DNA of 64,000 nucleotides from Cercis canadensis. Taxonomy: Eukaryota > Streptophyta > Magnoliopsida > Fabales > Fabaceae. The stretch covers positions 1 through 64,000 of the forward strand of contig QAOA01001691.1 of assembly GCA_003255065.1 (NCBI GenBank). The letters are read 5' to 3'. Of the stretch, positions 36,701 through 49,500 are shown piece by piece. The notes beneath the pieces are model-generated. The model saw only the letters and a list, made by a program, of their open reading frames with translations, was not told the origin of the DNA and ran no database searches. Each line of letters begins with the position of its first letter. The stretch's first letter is position 1. The position numbers were made by a program, and so were the translations under genes.

Positions 36701-38291
36701 AAAATTGGATAGCCTTAGTGTATGTCATTTGCAACATATGATTTTTGCAATAATTTTTCTCTATTTTACCTCTGCCAACCCCTCCCAAACCCCTATGCTG
36801 ATTTGCATCACAGAAATTTATTTTGTATCTTTTCCCAGTTTGTGGATTGATGAACAGGTTGATGTGAAAAACAAGGCGTATCAGTTGATTGGTTTTCCTG
36901 GCTGGCATGATACATTGGTTAGATTCCCTAAGGGCCCCTTGCTTTTTAATGGAATTTGACAAACACACTCGTGATATTTGCATAAGCTATTCTTAGGTTC
37001 TTGCTTCAGTGGTCCGGTGCTTTTGCGTTAGGGTAAGTGTCATATTTTTTTATTTTATTTTTTTTACATTGATGAATGTTTTTATCTAAAAAATTGAAAT
37101 TGACATGCAATTAGAACATTTGTGAACTGTAAATGTACATATTCATAATTAATGACTCTTGTAGTGCCTCAATTGTTTATGCTTTTATGAATCCAGTTCT
37201 GAACAAGTTAGTGAACTTGGTGTTTTTTGTTATTTTCATTTTTGGGATATGAACTAAGTTAAAGAGATTGCTCTAGTTTTATTCTATTGTTATACTTATA
37301 ATTCTGTATCGGTATGCACTTTTTGTCTAGTCCCCTTTAGTTGTTGCATGGGAGGAAAACCTAATAAGTTATGTGTCATAAACATGGCAAAGATGAATTC
37401 ACTTTATCTATTAAATTGATTGAGTTGGGTCATCAAGTATTTTGATGTTATTCATATATTTTTGTTTTGAGAATTAAATTTGTTGTTCTATGTCTCTGAA
37501 TGTAGCATTTCATATGGTTGACAGTGAAAGTTCCAAAAGACTGTTATTATCCTTCAAGTGGGTTACTTATGTCATATATTCTAAATATATGACATAACGT
37601 AGTCATTTGTATAACATAATTGGTTTCACATTTTGTCCAGCCTTTAGATTCACCTTTGTTTCATCTCAAGTTTTTGTTCGGTAAGCCTGCAACTTCCTCT
37701 AGTTTTTCCATTTTGATAAAATAGTTGTTTGACAATCTTTATGACATCTAATCATCTATGATGGCAATGAGCTAAATTTTTCTTATTGCCTGTTGTTTCC
37801 CAGCCCCCACCAAATAACTGATAATGTATAGAGTTTCACAAACAACCACTTAAATACTAAATGACATGCAAAATTTATCTTTCTCTTAATCTATTTACAA
37901 TTTCTTTTGTGTCTTTCCAAGTCGTTCAATAAATCTTACTTTTAGAGACATTATTTCTACTAATTATTAAATAATAATCAATTTTCATTACGTATATAAT
38001 AATATATATTAATTAAGAATAACTCCGCATTAATTTAAATTATATTCTCATTCATTTACCCTAATCATCTTAACCCATTGCAATTGTAAGAGACACATAA
38101 CTGAAACATTAATCATGGTAATTTATTATTTGTAACATCAAATACACATAACAAAACCCACCCACTCCAACTTCCGGCCATTTGGTTCAAATTTGTTAGA
38201 GTTAAATATGTAAATACCCTTTGTGACACGTGCATGTATCACCTTCTACCCTGACAAGAGTTAAATTCTTTTAACCCCGTCTCGTAAAAAA
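33763..38291. other. Non-coding DNA inside the large element, a few exon-like scraps
   Basis: Near 34830-35020 lies a promoter/5'-UTR-like, less AT-rich segment (including CCACCCACCCACCC). Near 36551-36716 short open stretches with plausible splice borders (VVPLTAILEDVAVATVTALQ) lack a family match. A 14-bp hairpin with a 3-base loop sits at 37567-37597. No gene can be called. Confidence 0.35.
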
Positions 38292-38353
38292 CACGCAATC
38301 ATGTTCAGTAGTCATAGCAGTTCACGCAATCATGTTCAGTAGTCATAGCAGTT
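38292..38353. repeat. Two exact 31-bp direct repeats upstream of the B3 gene
   Basis: CACGCAATCATGTTCAGTAG plus TCATAGCAGTT occurs twice back to back, about 240 bp before the B3 ATG. Confidence 0.9.
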
Positions 38354-38593
38354 TAGAAGCATCCATTTCCTTTCATTTTACCTCTAGCCCCAATTACCTA
38401 GGTTAATAGGTCCAACTACCAACATTTGGCATAATTAAATTGTACAGACGGAAGTGACATCCTTATGTTCTATGTAACCCATAAAGGGGTTACATTGTAT
38501 CATAAGGTTTTAGTTTTCTACTTTCCTCTTCCTCTTCTTCAAACCAGCTTCTCATCTTCCTTCATCCAAGTAAAGCAGAAGACCGTTTCTTAG

Positions 38594-39319
38594 ATGGCCA
38601 GTTCATCAAGAAGGCCTAGAACGAGGAGCACTGCACAAGCAAGCGGTAACTTGTTTTCCAAAGAGTTCCTTACAACCATATTCGCCCCAAAGGAGCTGCC
38701 ACATCTTCTTCTAAACAGAGTGGTAAATTTAAATTCATTTTCTCCTTACTGCTTTTCCCTCAGTTTTTATGAACATGTCATGTAATTAAACAAAAAAAAT
38801 TTCTACTCACCCATTTTTCCGGATTGGTGTCAACTTTTCTTATAGGTGCTGCCTAAAAAATTTGTGAATGAATGAGGTCATCAAATTGGTACAGATGCCA
38901 AATTGATTGACCCAATGGGGATAACATGGACAATGAAGGTGACGAGGAAACCAGATGGTTCTGTTTATTTTACTCGTGGTTGGGATCAAATAAAGATGTG
39001 CTATAGCATTAAGCATGACACTTCGATTACATTTAAGTTCATAAACTGCCCTCCCTTTGAGTTTAAAATTTCTGAGCGCTCCAACATGCAACTAGAGTAC
39101 GATGTGGTCCATGAACAAAACCTTCTTGGAAAGGACATAGACGTATATGGAGATGACGAGGATATCAGAGAAGAAGAACCCAAGCCTAAACATGTTCAAC
39201 GTGAGCATGTTCGACGTCACCGTGCTCGCCATGGAGATATCGTTATACAAATAAGTCAGGACCCATCCATGAAGGAAGTTAATCTAAGAATATACAAGCA
39301 TGAAGAAGCAGATTCCTAA
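38594..39319 (+). pseudogene. B3-domain (REM-type) DNA-binding protein, one premature stop
   Basis: Exon 1 is 38594-38722 (ATG; Ser/Arg-rich start, then FSKEFLTTIFAPKELPHLLL). Exon 2 is 38846-39319. They join in phase at V|VLPKKFVNE. A TGA at 38873-38875 interrupts the frame once. After it the frame runs open to TAA at 39319 with KLIDPMGITWTMKVTR, DGSVYFTRGWDQ, a Y-S-I-K...D..TFKF segment and FEFKIS. These are the strands of a plant B3 domain of the REM class. The tail is acidic then basic (DDEDIREEE, RREHVRRHRAR-like). Without the stop it would be about 200 residues, a single-B3 protein. B3 proteins bind DNA in the nucleus. It lies inside the large MULE, so I infer a captured or nested host gene copy. 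CGA or TGG to TGA would explain the stop. Confidence 0.75.
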
Positions 39320-39841
39320 TAATCTGCTAGGCCCTTTTTGATAAATTTCTTTTGTTTTCTCTTCTGTCTGTTGTTGGTTTTATTGTATTAAATTTTTGTT
39401 GAACATTTTATAAATTATTATGTGGGTTTGTTTTCCTCAAATATCACTTGCAGATGTTTGTTATTGTGTTATGTCATTGTGGCAATCCTTTATGCATATT
39501 ACAATTGTTTACATCTACACTAGTATTTACACGTACTCTGTCCTTCCACCGATGTATCCTAACTGTTGGATTATTTAGTCTTTATTAACCATATGGATTA
39601 ATGGACCTAAAGTCAAATATAGTATAAATATATATATGAGCATTTGGGACGTGTCCATTAACAATGTTAGAATTTTACAATAGTCAGAAATGATATTAAG
39701 AATTATGTCATTTGTACATTCTATGTCCTCATGCAATGTCTTTTATATTTTAGTAAACATTAATATAATCATGACCAACTATTATTATAACTCATTATAT
39801 AATACAATGTTATACTTGATAAGGAGATATACATACATTAC

Positions 39842-39929
<88 letters not shown>

Positions 39930-41445
39930 CAATTGATGTAATATCAATTTTTGTTGATATTATGAATTTGAGTAAGTTTTTTAGCTACTAATGCTCAGTC
40001 AATGTCTTAGATATATATTATCTCCAATATATCTCACCAATTGGGCGTGGGTTGTTTATAGTACCACGAACATGGTTATACGATAATAAAGGTTCACGTA
40101 TATACATGCATGAGCGTGATATTAACCATAATAGCCCCTAGACCAATTGATGTATATCATACTTGATTTTGATAAATATATTACATGTTGGACAGTTAAA
40201 TTATATATTAAGTCTGAAGGAATTAAAATATTTAATCCAACTTCCCTAAAAATGCATCTCTTATACTGTAAGATGGAAGTACTACTAGAATTACTTTGTA
40301 TACATTATATTAATGTATATTATTAGTAACTTGTATATGATAAAACAAATGAATCTAATGAGGAAGTTGTTACTAGATTTAAATTATGGGTATTTTATGT
40401 GAACAAATTATCTTTGTCCACTTGTAAACATGTTTATGGTCCAATTAAAGAGTTTTGTTTATACAATTATTCCAGCAAGCTCAATCTTTTAGATTGGAGA
40501 ATAGGATTAATGTAATTAAGGAAAACAGTTTATTTTATATCAATATTTGTGTAAAATAATCCATGTTCTTTCACACATATGGCATAAGAAGTTTAATCCA
40601 CATTTTAAAATCATACAATGATTTCCTTTGCTATGCGTAAATACAATGCATTTTCAATTATTCCACAATAATAATAGAGACCTTTACTTTGAATATGTAG
40701 AGAAAAGTCATGGTATTACCAAACAACTATATTAATATATATTTATTAATAACAATTTCTCTAATGTGTCCTAATTATGCATGTGCAACTTTTAGTACTC
40801 ATAAATAAGATGCTTAATATATAGTTTCATGACCAACAGTGTAATGACCCATGTGATCTATATGCTAAAATAATACAATGTCAGTAGGCTGTGAGGGATA
40901 TTATGTGTAACAACATTCTAAGTTTGTCAAAAAATATTAGTTGAAGCAGAACATAATGGGAGCAATTTTTGATCATTTAGTAATTTTTCTGATAGTTTTT
41001 TTAACCCACCCTTGTCATAATCGTACACGTAGTCTGTCATAATAATCCAGTTGGCAAACGTGTATTACTTACTAGAATCTTCAACTAGAGAATAACGAAT
41101 ATTTTAACAATTTTTTAGGGAAGTTGGCTCATCAGCCCAGGAAGCTTGTCTTCTCTGTTTGAATTTTCAAATGTTCTGCTTCTTCATAATGAGAATAAGA
41201 AAATTGCAAAGGAAGTAACAGTTGACCGTTTTAGCACAATAAGTTCATTTTTCCCTATAAAATCTGCAAATGATCCACCTTAAATAATAAACTCTTTCTC
41301 TTCCTTTATGTATCACTCATTCCATTTGAGTTAAGGATCGATTACCTTCACCAAAATACAGAAAATTCCAACAGCACCCTTCATAGTTTACCTTGGAGGT
41401 TCATTAACAACTTCGTTTAACTTTTCTTCCCATTATATCAGAGAC
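39320..41445. other. AT-rich DNA with a compound microsatellite
   Basis: Apart from the (AT)n(GT)n tract at 39844-39927 nothing is recognised. No exon or element end is visible. Confidence 0.4.
39844..39927. repeat. (AT)n(GT)n compound microsatellite
   Basis: About 20 AT units run directly into about 22 GT units. Likely polymorphic and prone to slippage. Confidence 0.97.
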
Positions 41446-41793
41446 ATGTCCAATGGGGGCTATATAAGCAAGTACTATGTTGTTTTCGTGGGGAGAAGGC
41501 CTGGTATATATACAAGCTAGACTGAATGTCATGCTTAAGTTAATCAATTTAAAGGTGCTCTATTTAAATCATATGCCACATTTGAAGAAGCAAGAATTGC
41601 ATACGATAGTTATATGAGTGGTGAATCCAGTGGCCATGGTAGCAAGGCAGAAGGATTTTCTAACCATGAGGGGGTCCCAGAGTTATATTCATACATTATG
41701 GCTGGCTTTATAGTGGGACTTACCCTGACTGTTGAAGTTATGTTACATTTGTGGATTGCTTTATTACATAATATACTCTCAAGATCTGCATAA
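41446..41793 (+). pseudogene. RNase H1 N-terminal (hybrid-binding, viroplasmin-like) domain protein with two stops
   Basis: A single frame of 116 codons from ATG to TAA at 41791-41793. It opens with KYYVVFVGRRPGIYTS, then TAG at 41518 where Trp is usual (tsW.ec), then TAA at 41536 where Gln is usual (aqV). It continues FKGALFKSYATFEEARIAY, the end of the same domain. In eukaryotic RNase H1 this roughly 45-residue domain binds RNA/DNA hybrids. Plants carry many small stand-alone copies. The C-terminal third is hydrophobic (AGFIVGLTLTV), possibly a membrane segment. No catalytic RNase H domain follows. The related viral inclusion-body domain is longer and differently placed, so I favour a plant gene copy. 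Both stops are single transitions from Trp/Gln codons. Confidence 0.7.
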
Positions 41794-42479
41794 CAGGTCT
41801 TTGTTTAATATGTTTTATAATCCAGGTACTATTAAAATATATTCCCCTTATATCTGGCATTTCTTTCCCAGTTCTTCAATAGGAGCGTTATGCATGTTTT
41901 AGTGTCTATGTCGGGTTATATGCATCATCAACTTGATCTTATTTTCCTGGTTTGTTTGGAGTAGGTTAGGTTATTCCTAATTGCTATGAATTTGTATTTC
42001 ATTAGTGTCATTTATGTAACTAGTCATTACGGATGATATTTATTAAGTCTTGATTCCTATTCATAGTGTGTCATTTCTGTGTGATATAAAATACTATATT
42101 ACTCACTTGCATTCTGATAATATTTAGTTGATGGAGCATGTGAGGTTTGGTTTATCTAGTTATGGAATTTTGTGAAGCGCTAGAACCTAATGTCAATTTT
42201 TCTTAAATGAAATTAAAGTTATTTGACCATCCAGTGGATTGCAGTTGCCATTGACTCATTGTAATATTTCCTTCCATTCAACAACACGTGGGGGATTTAA
42301 ACAAAGTAGTGATTTATTTTGAGAAACCCCTTGTAAGTGAGGCAAAGTAAGCTTAGATGCAATTAATCTAATCATCTCATGAGTTTGATGATATCCTTGC
42401 TAATATCACAACTTATTAACACCACATGCATTTTACTGATATACTCATAATGAAAAAGGCTGCTCCTCACTTGATGTTC
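41794..42479. other. Intergenic inside the large element, nothing recognised
   Basis: AT-rich; no coding match. Confidence 0.4.
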
Positions 42480-43215
42480 TGCACAAATTAATCCATAGGG
42501 TGGCCTCAAGTCTTGATAATGACAATGGTAGAATCACGAGATTTTATTACTATGACATTTTCACCCTTTGATGAGACCCTATGTTGAAATTTGTGTAATG
42601 AAATCCATGGGGTATCGTGTGGAAGACAGTGTATCCAATTTATGTTCCATTGTTACCCCTTTTCCCTATTTAGCAAAAAATAATATATTGTTTACTGAAC
42701 ATGTGGTCTGTTGACCATCATCAAATGAGAACAACAAATAAAATTTTACCAACTAGCCCTCAATTGAGGATGTCAAATGTATGTGTTTGACAAATAGAGA
42801 ACTCATTAAACCAACTTGACGATGAAGTTAACCATTTGTAAGTAAGACATATGGCAAACGCAGGGGTTATAATAATAAACCCATATATATTATGCAATAA
42901 AAATTTACATAAAATCTGTTTGGATAATTACCCAAATTACTCGTTATATGATGTTCTAATTTCTGCTCATTAACACTGTTGTTTGTTTGATGATTTATTG
43001 ACAACAACCCTATGATATTTGGACTCCTACTATAATTTATTCATATTAAAAACAAGCTTGCATAATAAATACATATCTAATGGTTACAATTAAATTTCTC
43101 CCTTAATATCATAGATAGCACACACGAATAACACATGACACATAGTAATCTATTGGTTTGTTTATGAAGGAAGGTAATGTGATTGTCATTTCACTTGTGA
43201 CTTGTATCATCAATT
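42480..43215. repeat. Dispersed 0.75-kb repeat, copy 2 (inside the large element)
   Basis: Same orientation as the copy at 24072-24830. It starts TGCACAAATTAATCCATAGG and ends CATCAATT. It lacks the 24 bases TTTTCATAGAAATTGCCCAA... present in copy 1. Confidence 0.85.
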
Positions 43216-43445
43216 ATCCCGTAGGTTATTAAAAAAAATAAAAGACTTACACTGAGCAACATTTTTTGATTGATGATTGAAGTGACACCTGTTATGTGTA
43301 CTTAGTTCATATCTCCCTCCATCATGTCATGCATTAAATGAGGGATCAATTGGAGGATACGAGTTTGATGTTTCCCCAAGTGTTCATTATCTATTCAGAA
43401 AAAATCAACAATTACCATTCAATCCAACACATTTCCTCATATAAA

Positions 43446-46400
43446 TGAACCCACCTGAGAATAATGAAACAATAATAGCATTGTTGAAGTCATTGAATAC
43501 TTGCATGAAACACTTTTGCTTGTACACCGCCTATATCGCTGGAAGCCCCAAGTATTCATTTTACTGTGCTCTGCCCTTGCTGGGAAGACAATGGAGCCAA
43601 ATAATCAAGCAAACTTGAAGAGACAAAGGTTTGTATGTCTCTAGTATAACTTCTCTCAATTAGTATCCCCTGACGCCAATCTGCCAACTCTTACTCACCC
43701 ATTTCTGTATGCCTTTTCATAACTGCTATGTATACATTTATAATGCAGGGAACCAATGAGCATTAATAATGATGTGTTCTGCGACAAGAGCGTTGTAGAG
43801 GTTCTGTCTATTTGTACAAAATTAAATATCAATATGAGGTGTTAGCAGTTGTTGATTAATGCAACTTGATGTATGCATTTTCTATAGGTCGTGGAGGATT
43901 TAATGGCTACTGTCATACTAAAACAAGAGGTTTCACTCTAACATGCCAATATATTATTATATAATTACAAAGTTGTTCACACACAAAGTATATGTCTTCA
44001 GTATACATGTTATTGGTTACTATTATATTTGAACTAAATGTTTTGAAGTTGTGCAAGTTTTTATCATATATTTTCCACAGGAATTGTTAAGAATGGTTGA
44101 ATCCCAACAAAAATGTCAATGTAATCTTGATCATAAGATCACAGTGATGAAAGAAGACATTTCCTTCATAGCATTCAGTTTGGGCAATGAGCAACATTGT
44201 TTTAGAGGGGATTCATCTGATGTAAGAAAATTTTCTCAATGTGATCAGGATGTTACTGAAGGAAGTGGGGGACACTTGTTCTCTCCATTTTTTACTCATA
44301 ATACTATTGAGAAGCTTGCAGGGAAACTGTCAACTGATTATGTTTCCCCTTCCCCTAAGAAAAAATTACCTACATTAGCAGGAGGTCTAATGAAAGTTGT
44401 TGAATGTGCGAGATATTTCACCCCTACACTATCCACTCAATCAAATCAACAACATTCACCAAAATCTTCCATGGACGCACTTAATCAAGTGAATATGAAT
44501 GTAGGAGGATTGACTGTTATAGATTCACCATCACCCTTTTCATCTTGATAAGGTACTATTTCTATCTCATATGTCTAATTAATATAGTAAGAGGATTAAC
44601 ACTCATATAACTATTGCTTGTCATTATGATTAGGGTAAGTCCAAAATATATTCAGCCATAATAATAAAAAGACTGTTTGATACACCAGCAAGCTTGCCTA
44701 CCAAACTAAGTTCTTATCTGTTGGGGAGAGATGACACATTGAATAATGCTGAGGGAAGATATTCAATTACAGTTGATGATGGTGATAACCACGGTGGAAG
44801 AAGGAAGAAAAGGAAAATTCTACCTCACCCGAAAAATGGCTATTTCTCGAAGGTATCGTCCTTATATGATTTATCTTTTACTTTAATATATATGATACAT
44901 GTTAGTTGATTTTAATTGAATTTATAACATTAACAATGTGACAAGTGACACTACTACATTGCCAACACATTGGCTAACAAGTGTGTGTTATTTATTTTTT
45001 ATAATACAGTCAATGAAAGTTACATTCCATCCAACCCATGAAGTGATGTTAAACCCAACTGGACTACAAATAGCTGCTTATATTTTTTATGCTGACTTGA
45101 ATGAAGAGTACATTCTTACTGCCTTGTTTTCATGGACGTATATGTCATTTCTTCTTTTTTGACTGATGAACTGATGTTTGTGTTAATGATGAATCAGGGA
45201 ACAACTGATCCATTCTTCTGGTGGTACTGCAAGCAGGGAGTTGTTATTAGATTCTTTGTTGCCAGGAAACAAAGTTCATCCGCATGTCTGTAAAGCTTTC
45301 GTCATATTTGCTATTTATATATAAAGCTCGTTTCTTTGCTCTTAATTAATAAACAATTTTGTAGGTTATAAAACTGGTATGTTGCATGCAAACTGTTTGG
45401 CAACAAATGCAGAAGACTGTTTCTGTTTGGTGGCTTCCACCTGATTTTGTTGTAAGCTTTGTCTATTTATTTTCTTATGTACATGGTATATATAATTGGT
45501 GAACAATGGTTATTAAAAAAAAGCAACAAAATATGTTATATATAAAGCTCGTCTTCACTATTATGTATGACAGGAGAAAGTCCTAGACGATGCTACAGTG
45601 GATGATGCCCTCAAGGAATTTGACAATTACTTCATGCCAAGACTAGCTGATTTTAAAAAGGCAATACAGTTCATACCATTGACTTGATTTGCATATTTTT
45701 ATAAGCAATTTGTAGTTATGTAAGAATGAGTACAATCTGATGATTGTTGATAATGTAGATATTTATACTCCTACAAGACGATGGTGAACATTGGTATCTT
45801 GCTATTGTTATCATAAATGAAAAGAAGATTATGTATGTGGATTCTTTCCCAATGTCTGATAGGATGATAGAAAGAAAAAAAAAAAAAGGATACACAGAGT
45901 GGTAAGATTTTATTAAATTAGTAACAATAACGTACATAAATTAGACATGTCGCCTGACTGTAGCACTATTGGAATATTTAAATTCTAATGTACTATTGTT
46001 AAATGACAGACTTCTTTTCTTGAGGATGTCTTACTTGACCCCATTTTCTTCCCATACCACCTTGCTTTGTCAGTGTGGGATCTAAGCAAAGCCATTAACG
46101 TGCCAATACTGGAGGAAGAATTAGTTCAAAAACCTCTGTAATATCAATTTTGTTATTATTCATCATTTGCAATTTTTACTATTAACATTATATCATTTTA
46201 TATGTGTATTGCTTTTGTAACAGTGTTGACAGTGGAGTGTGGGTTGCTGATTGGTTAATCATCTGTCATTCTTGGGACACTTTTGACACCTTGGTGGGTG
46301 TATTTAGAGGAAGTACTTCTGGTCCTAATTATTTATGTTGATATGACTATCAAAATGAACACTGAGATGAATTACATGTGTGCTAGATAGAGGACTATTT

Positions 46401-46518
46401 GTGTTTATAATACAACTATTGTATCATTTTTTTTTTCAACCAGATTAACAGAGAATCTGCAAGAATACGTCTAGCATATAAACTTGTATCTAATCGCTTC
46501 AATGGACTAAGGGAATGA
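43446..46518 (+). pseudogene. Ulp1-like (C48) cysteine-protease gene of a MULE, C-terminal part, catalytic Cys replaced by Ser
   Basis: A chain of small exons. A linker exon lies at about 44082-44548 and another ends at 44852. Then SMKVTFHPTHEVMLNPTGLQ at 45010, a Leu-rich LLLDSLLPGNKVHPH|VIKLV segment (45198-45427), EKVLDDATVDDALKEF.. (45574-45660) and the peptidase core from 45759: ILLQDDGEHWYLAIVI (catalytic His), then YVDSFP (catalytic Asp). After a 13-A run at 45875-45887 the frame is off by two at the next splice. TSFLEDVLLD... follows at 46010. The exon at 46224 reads DSGVWVADWL where active enzymes have D-C-G-V-W-V. The last exon (near 46445, INRESARIRLAYKLVSNRFN) matches the family's C-terminus. 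Family members cleave SUMO-like conjugates; this copy lacks the nucleophile. Its N-terminal partner is probably 30478-31960. Confidence 0.7.
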
Positions 46519-49500
46519 GTGATGGAGAAGGCAAGATTACACTGGGAGAAGAAGCAGTCCGAGGTTGTCAATTAATTTCCTCCTATACTGTCCTGCTAGT
46601 AGTGTAATAAGGTTATGTGGTATGATGTGCTTAAGAGAGCCATTAACTGTCTATGACCAACTCTGAATCAGTCATCATGTATTACATAATTGTTGATAGG
46701 TTTGTGATTTTGGAGATGACTAGTAAATCTGGCATAAGGATTTTAAGATAGCTATTGTAAAAAATGTTTAGACTTTTAGCTGAGTATTATAAGTATGGAT
46801 TTATCTTCTGTTGTAGTAATGACGTCTTGTTTGTCCAAAATGTTTGGTCTTTTGGCTGAGTATTATGAGCATGGATTTATCTTCTGTTATAGTAAAGACA
46901 TCTTGTTGTACAAAATGTTTGATCTTTTGGCTAAGTATTATGACTTTGGATTTCTCTTATAATTAGTAAAGATTAAGAGCTTCTAGTACTATGGATTAAT
47001 TTTAGCAAGGAGGTAGAAAACGTTGATAATGCATCTCTATCTTAATATGTTTAACATTGCCTTTCATTACTAAGTCAGTGAATCACTATTAGCCACATGT
47101 ACATATACTGTTAAGTAAGACATTAACATTAAATGCCATTGAAATATGGCATGCAGGAAAATGACATGCCAAAGCTACGTCTGTGACTGATAAATAGCAA
47201 ATGCCAATATTTTTTCGCTGGAAACGGTATGACTGATGTATACCATATTTGAAGTTGTCAGTTGATAGTGTTTGGTATTAAAATGAACACTACACATTCC
47301 ACATCGTGGTAAGCAAAAGAAAAAACTAGAGAAATATGAAGCATTGAATACGACCACCGTTACGTACTCGCAAAAGTTATTGAAATAAGTAAAATCACAT
47401 ATTGAAAAGGTGAATAAGATAGCTATTGCTACCCTCCCCTGTTCAAGCATAGAGAGGACATGCTCAAAGAGGGAAAATAAGCGATATAGCAATAAATCCT
47501 ATTCCCTAAGTCTCTCATTTACTTGTGAAAAACATTGAATTCTATCTTGGTAATTTTAACAAGCACATGAGAAGAGATATGATACAGCCTAAGTACAGAT
47601 ACAAATGCTCAAAACATTTTTTACTCCTAAAGCGCAGTTATGTTATTGGAATCCTTTAAAGTCAATCCTGGAAGAGTTGAGGTTTAACACTTGTTTGGTT
47701 TACACTTGATTTGACAGTGTCTCATATATCTGTTAACTTTATGTTTCAACCTGTGGCTTGACTGTGTTGTTTTATGTATTCTATTATATGCTACTGATTT
47801 TCTGCAAGGAGGCAAACATTTGCAGTATACATGCTAGTTATTTGCTCTCTTGTTTTTATCCATTTTTGAATTCAGAAGATGTGTTTAAAAAATGTACCTA
47901 TTGATATGAATCAATTAGGTTAATAAAATTGTTTTAATGTGTTAACGCCAATATATAACAGGTTCAAGATGAAGCAAATCAAACTAGCCCTCTCACCCAT
48001 CACTCCTTCATGTACTTCAGATACAAACCCATGACTTCGATTACATGTTTTGGTGGATACTCACATTCACACTGTTTTACTCTCAGCCTACCATATCTTA
48101 TAATGCCCTCTTCTCCTACTCTCTCCCACCACCTATTAAATTCTCTCGTAAAGTTGTTTTGCATGAAAGTGAAGTTGTATGTCACTCTACAAAGGGCTAC
48201 AAGACCGCAAAGTTATTTTGACTCCCTGTTTGAATTATGTAAAATGACAACGTTGAAAAAAAAGTTTGTTATTTTGATTTTAATACTGAGTTTGAACATT
48301 TTGTGGTTGATTGATAAATTGTTTTAGTTATACATGGTAAAAGTTTAGAGTAGACAAGCAACAAGCAACATATAAAAATACATATTGGATGGAGCCCAAT
48401 GACAATGCTTCCCTTATAGAATAGAAGTACATTCCAAAATATATTGATTGTTCTCATGTGATATGATATTTTATTGAAGTATGAATATTTAAGAGACTAA
48501 ATATAACTTAGCTCAAAGATTCATTTCTTTAAAGGAGCACTATTATGCTGTAGTGATGATGGGAAACAAGGTTAATATGCCCTGACCTTTCCTTGCACAA
48601 ATGAAGAAAAAAGGAGTCACATGCTTACACCAGTTGCATCCCTGATTACATTCACATTATCCAAATTTATAATAAAAAACATTCTTTCGCTTTGGATTCC
48701 AGAAGCAACCTGAAGAACGTGCAAGATATATTATTATTTTTCAAACTAAAATATTATAGTAAATGCATCATAATTCTTCTAAATGATTATAAAGAAAGCA
48801 AATAGAGCTGTTTTTGAAGTTACTTTTGCTTTTGCTAGAACAGGAAATTTGTTGCATATGAACACAACGAAGAGAAAAAAATTGACATCTGTAGACTTTA
48901 TACGCAGACATTAATTTTTATGTACGTTCACATATGATAAAGAGGACATAAAAAATGTTTCTTTTGACATCCTTTATATTTAAAATTAAAGGGGTAAGGT
49001 TGAATTTGAACACCCACTCCATAGAATATTTAAAAATTTTAATGCAAGATTAGTGGACAATGAACACCGGAAATATATATCTCCCAAAATGTTTATGTGC
49101 AATATTTCATTTTCTTGAATAGAATAAAATGCTCATCTTCTATTCTGAGTGGTTATTGTCCGAAGACCAACAATGCGGTCCCTCTAGCACTTCTTACATG
49201 AATTCCAGAATTTATCAGAAGCAATCAACAACACAAATTTTATATAATTAAATTACAAAAACAACCACCATTGATTGAACTTTAAGAGCTAACACAAAGT
49301 TCCTAATCTTTCAAGACCATAAAGGAACCATATTGACTAAACAAAGTAATGCAAGAGCTGTACCCTAGAATAATATAATAGTCAAATTGTAATGTTTGTG
49401 TGTACATTACAATTTGTAGTCATTCATCACAGTAAACTATGGCTCAAGCAATTATGTTAATTTTTTGGGGGAAGCAACAATTAAAAAATAACATAACAAC

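Noticed and set aside
36551..36983. Exon-like stretches on both strands near a good acceptor at 36550
   Set aside because: Short open segments with plausible splice sites but no recognisable domain, and the frames do not join convincingly.
41446..41793. Endogenous pararetrovirus (viroplasmin-like domain)
   Set aside because: The same domain is the N-terminus of cellular RNase H1 and of many small plant genes. No reverse transcriptase, coat or movement protein is nearby.
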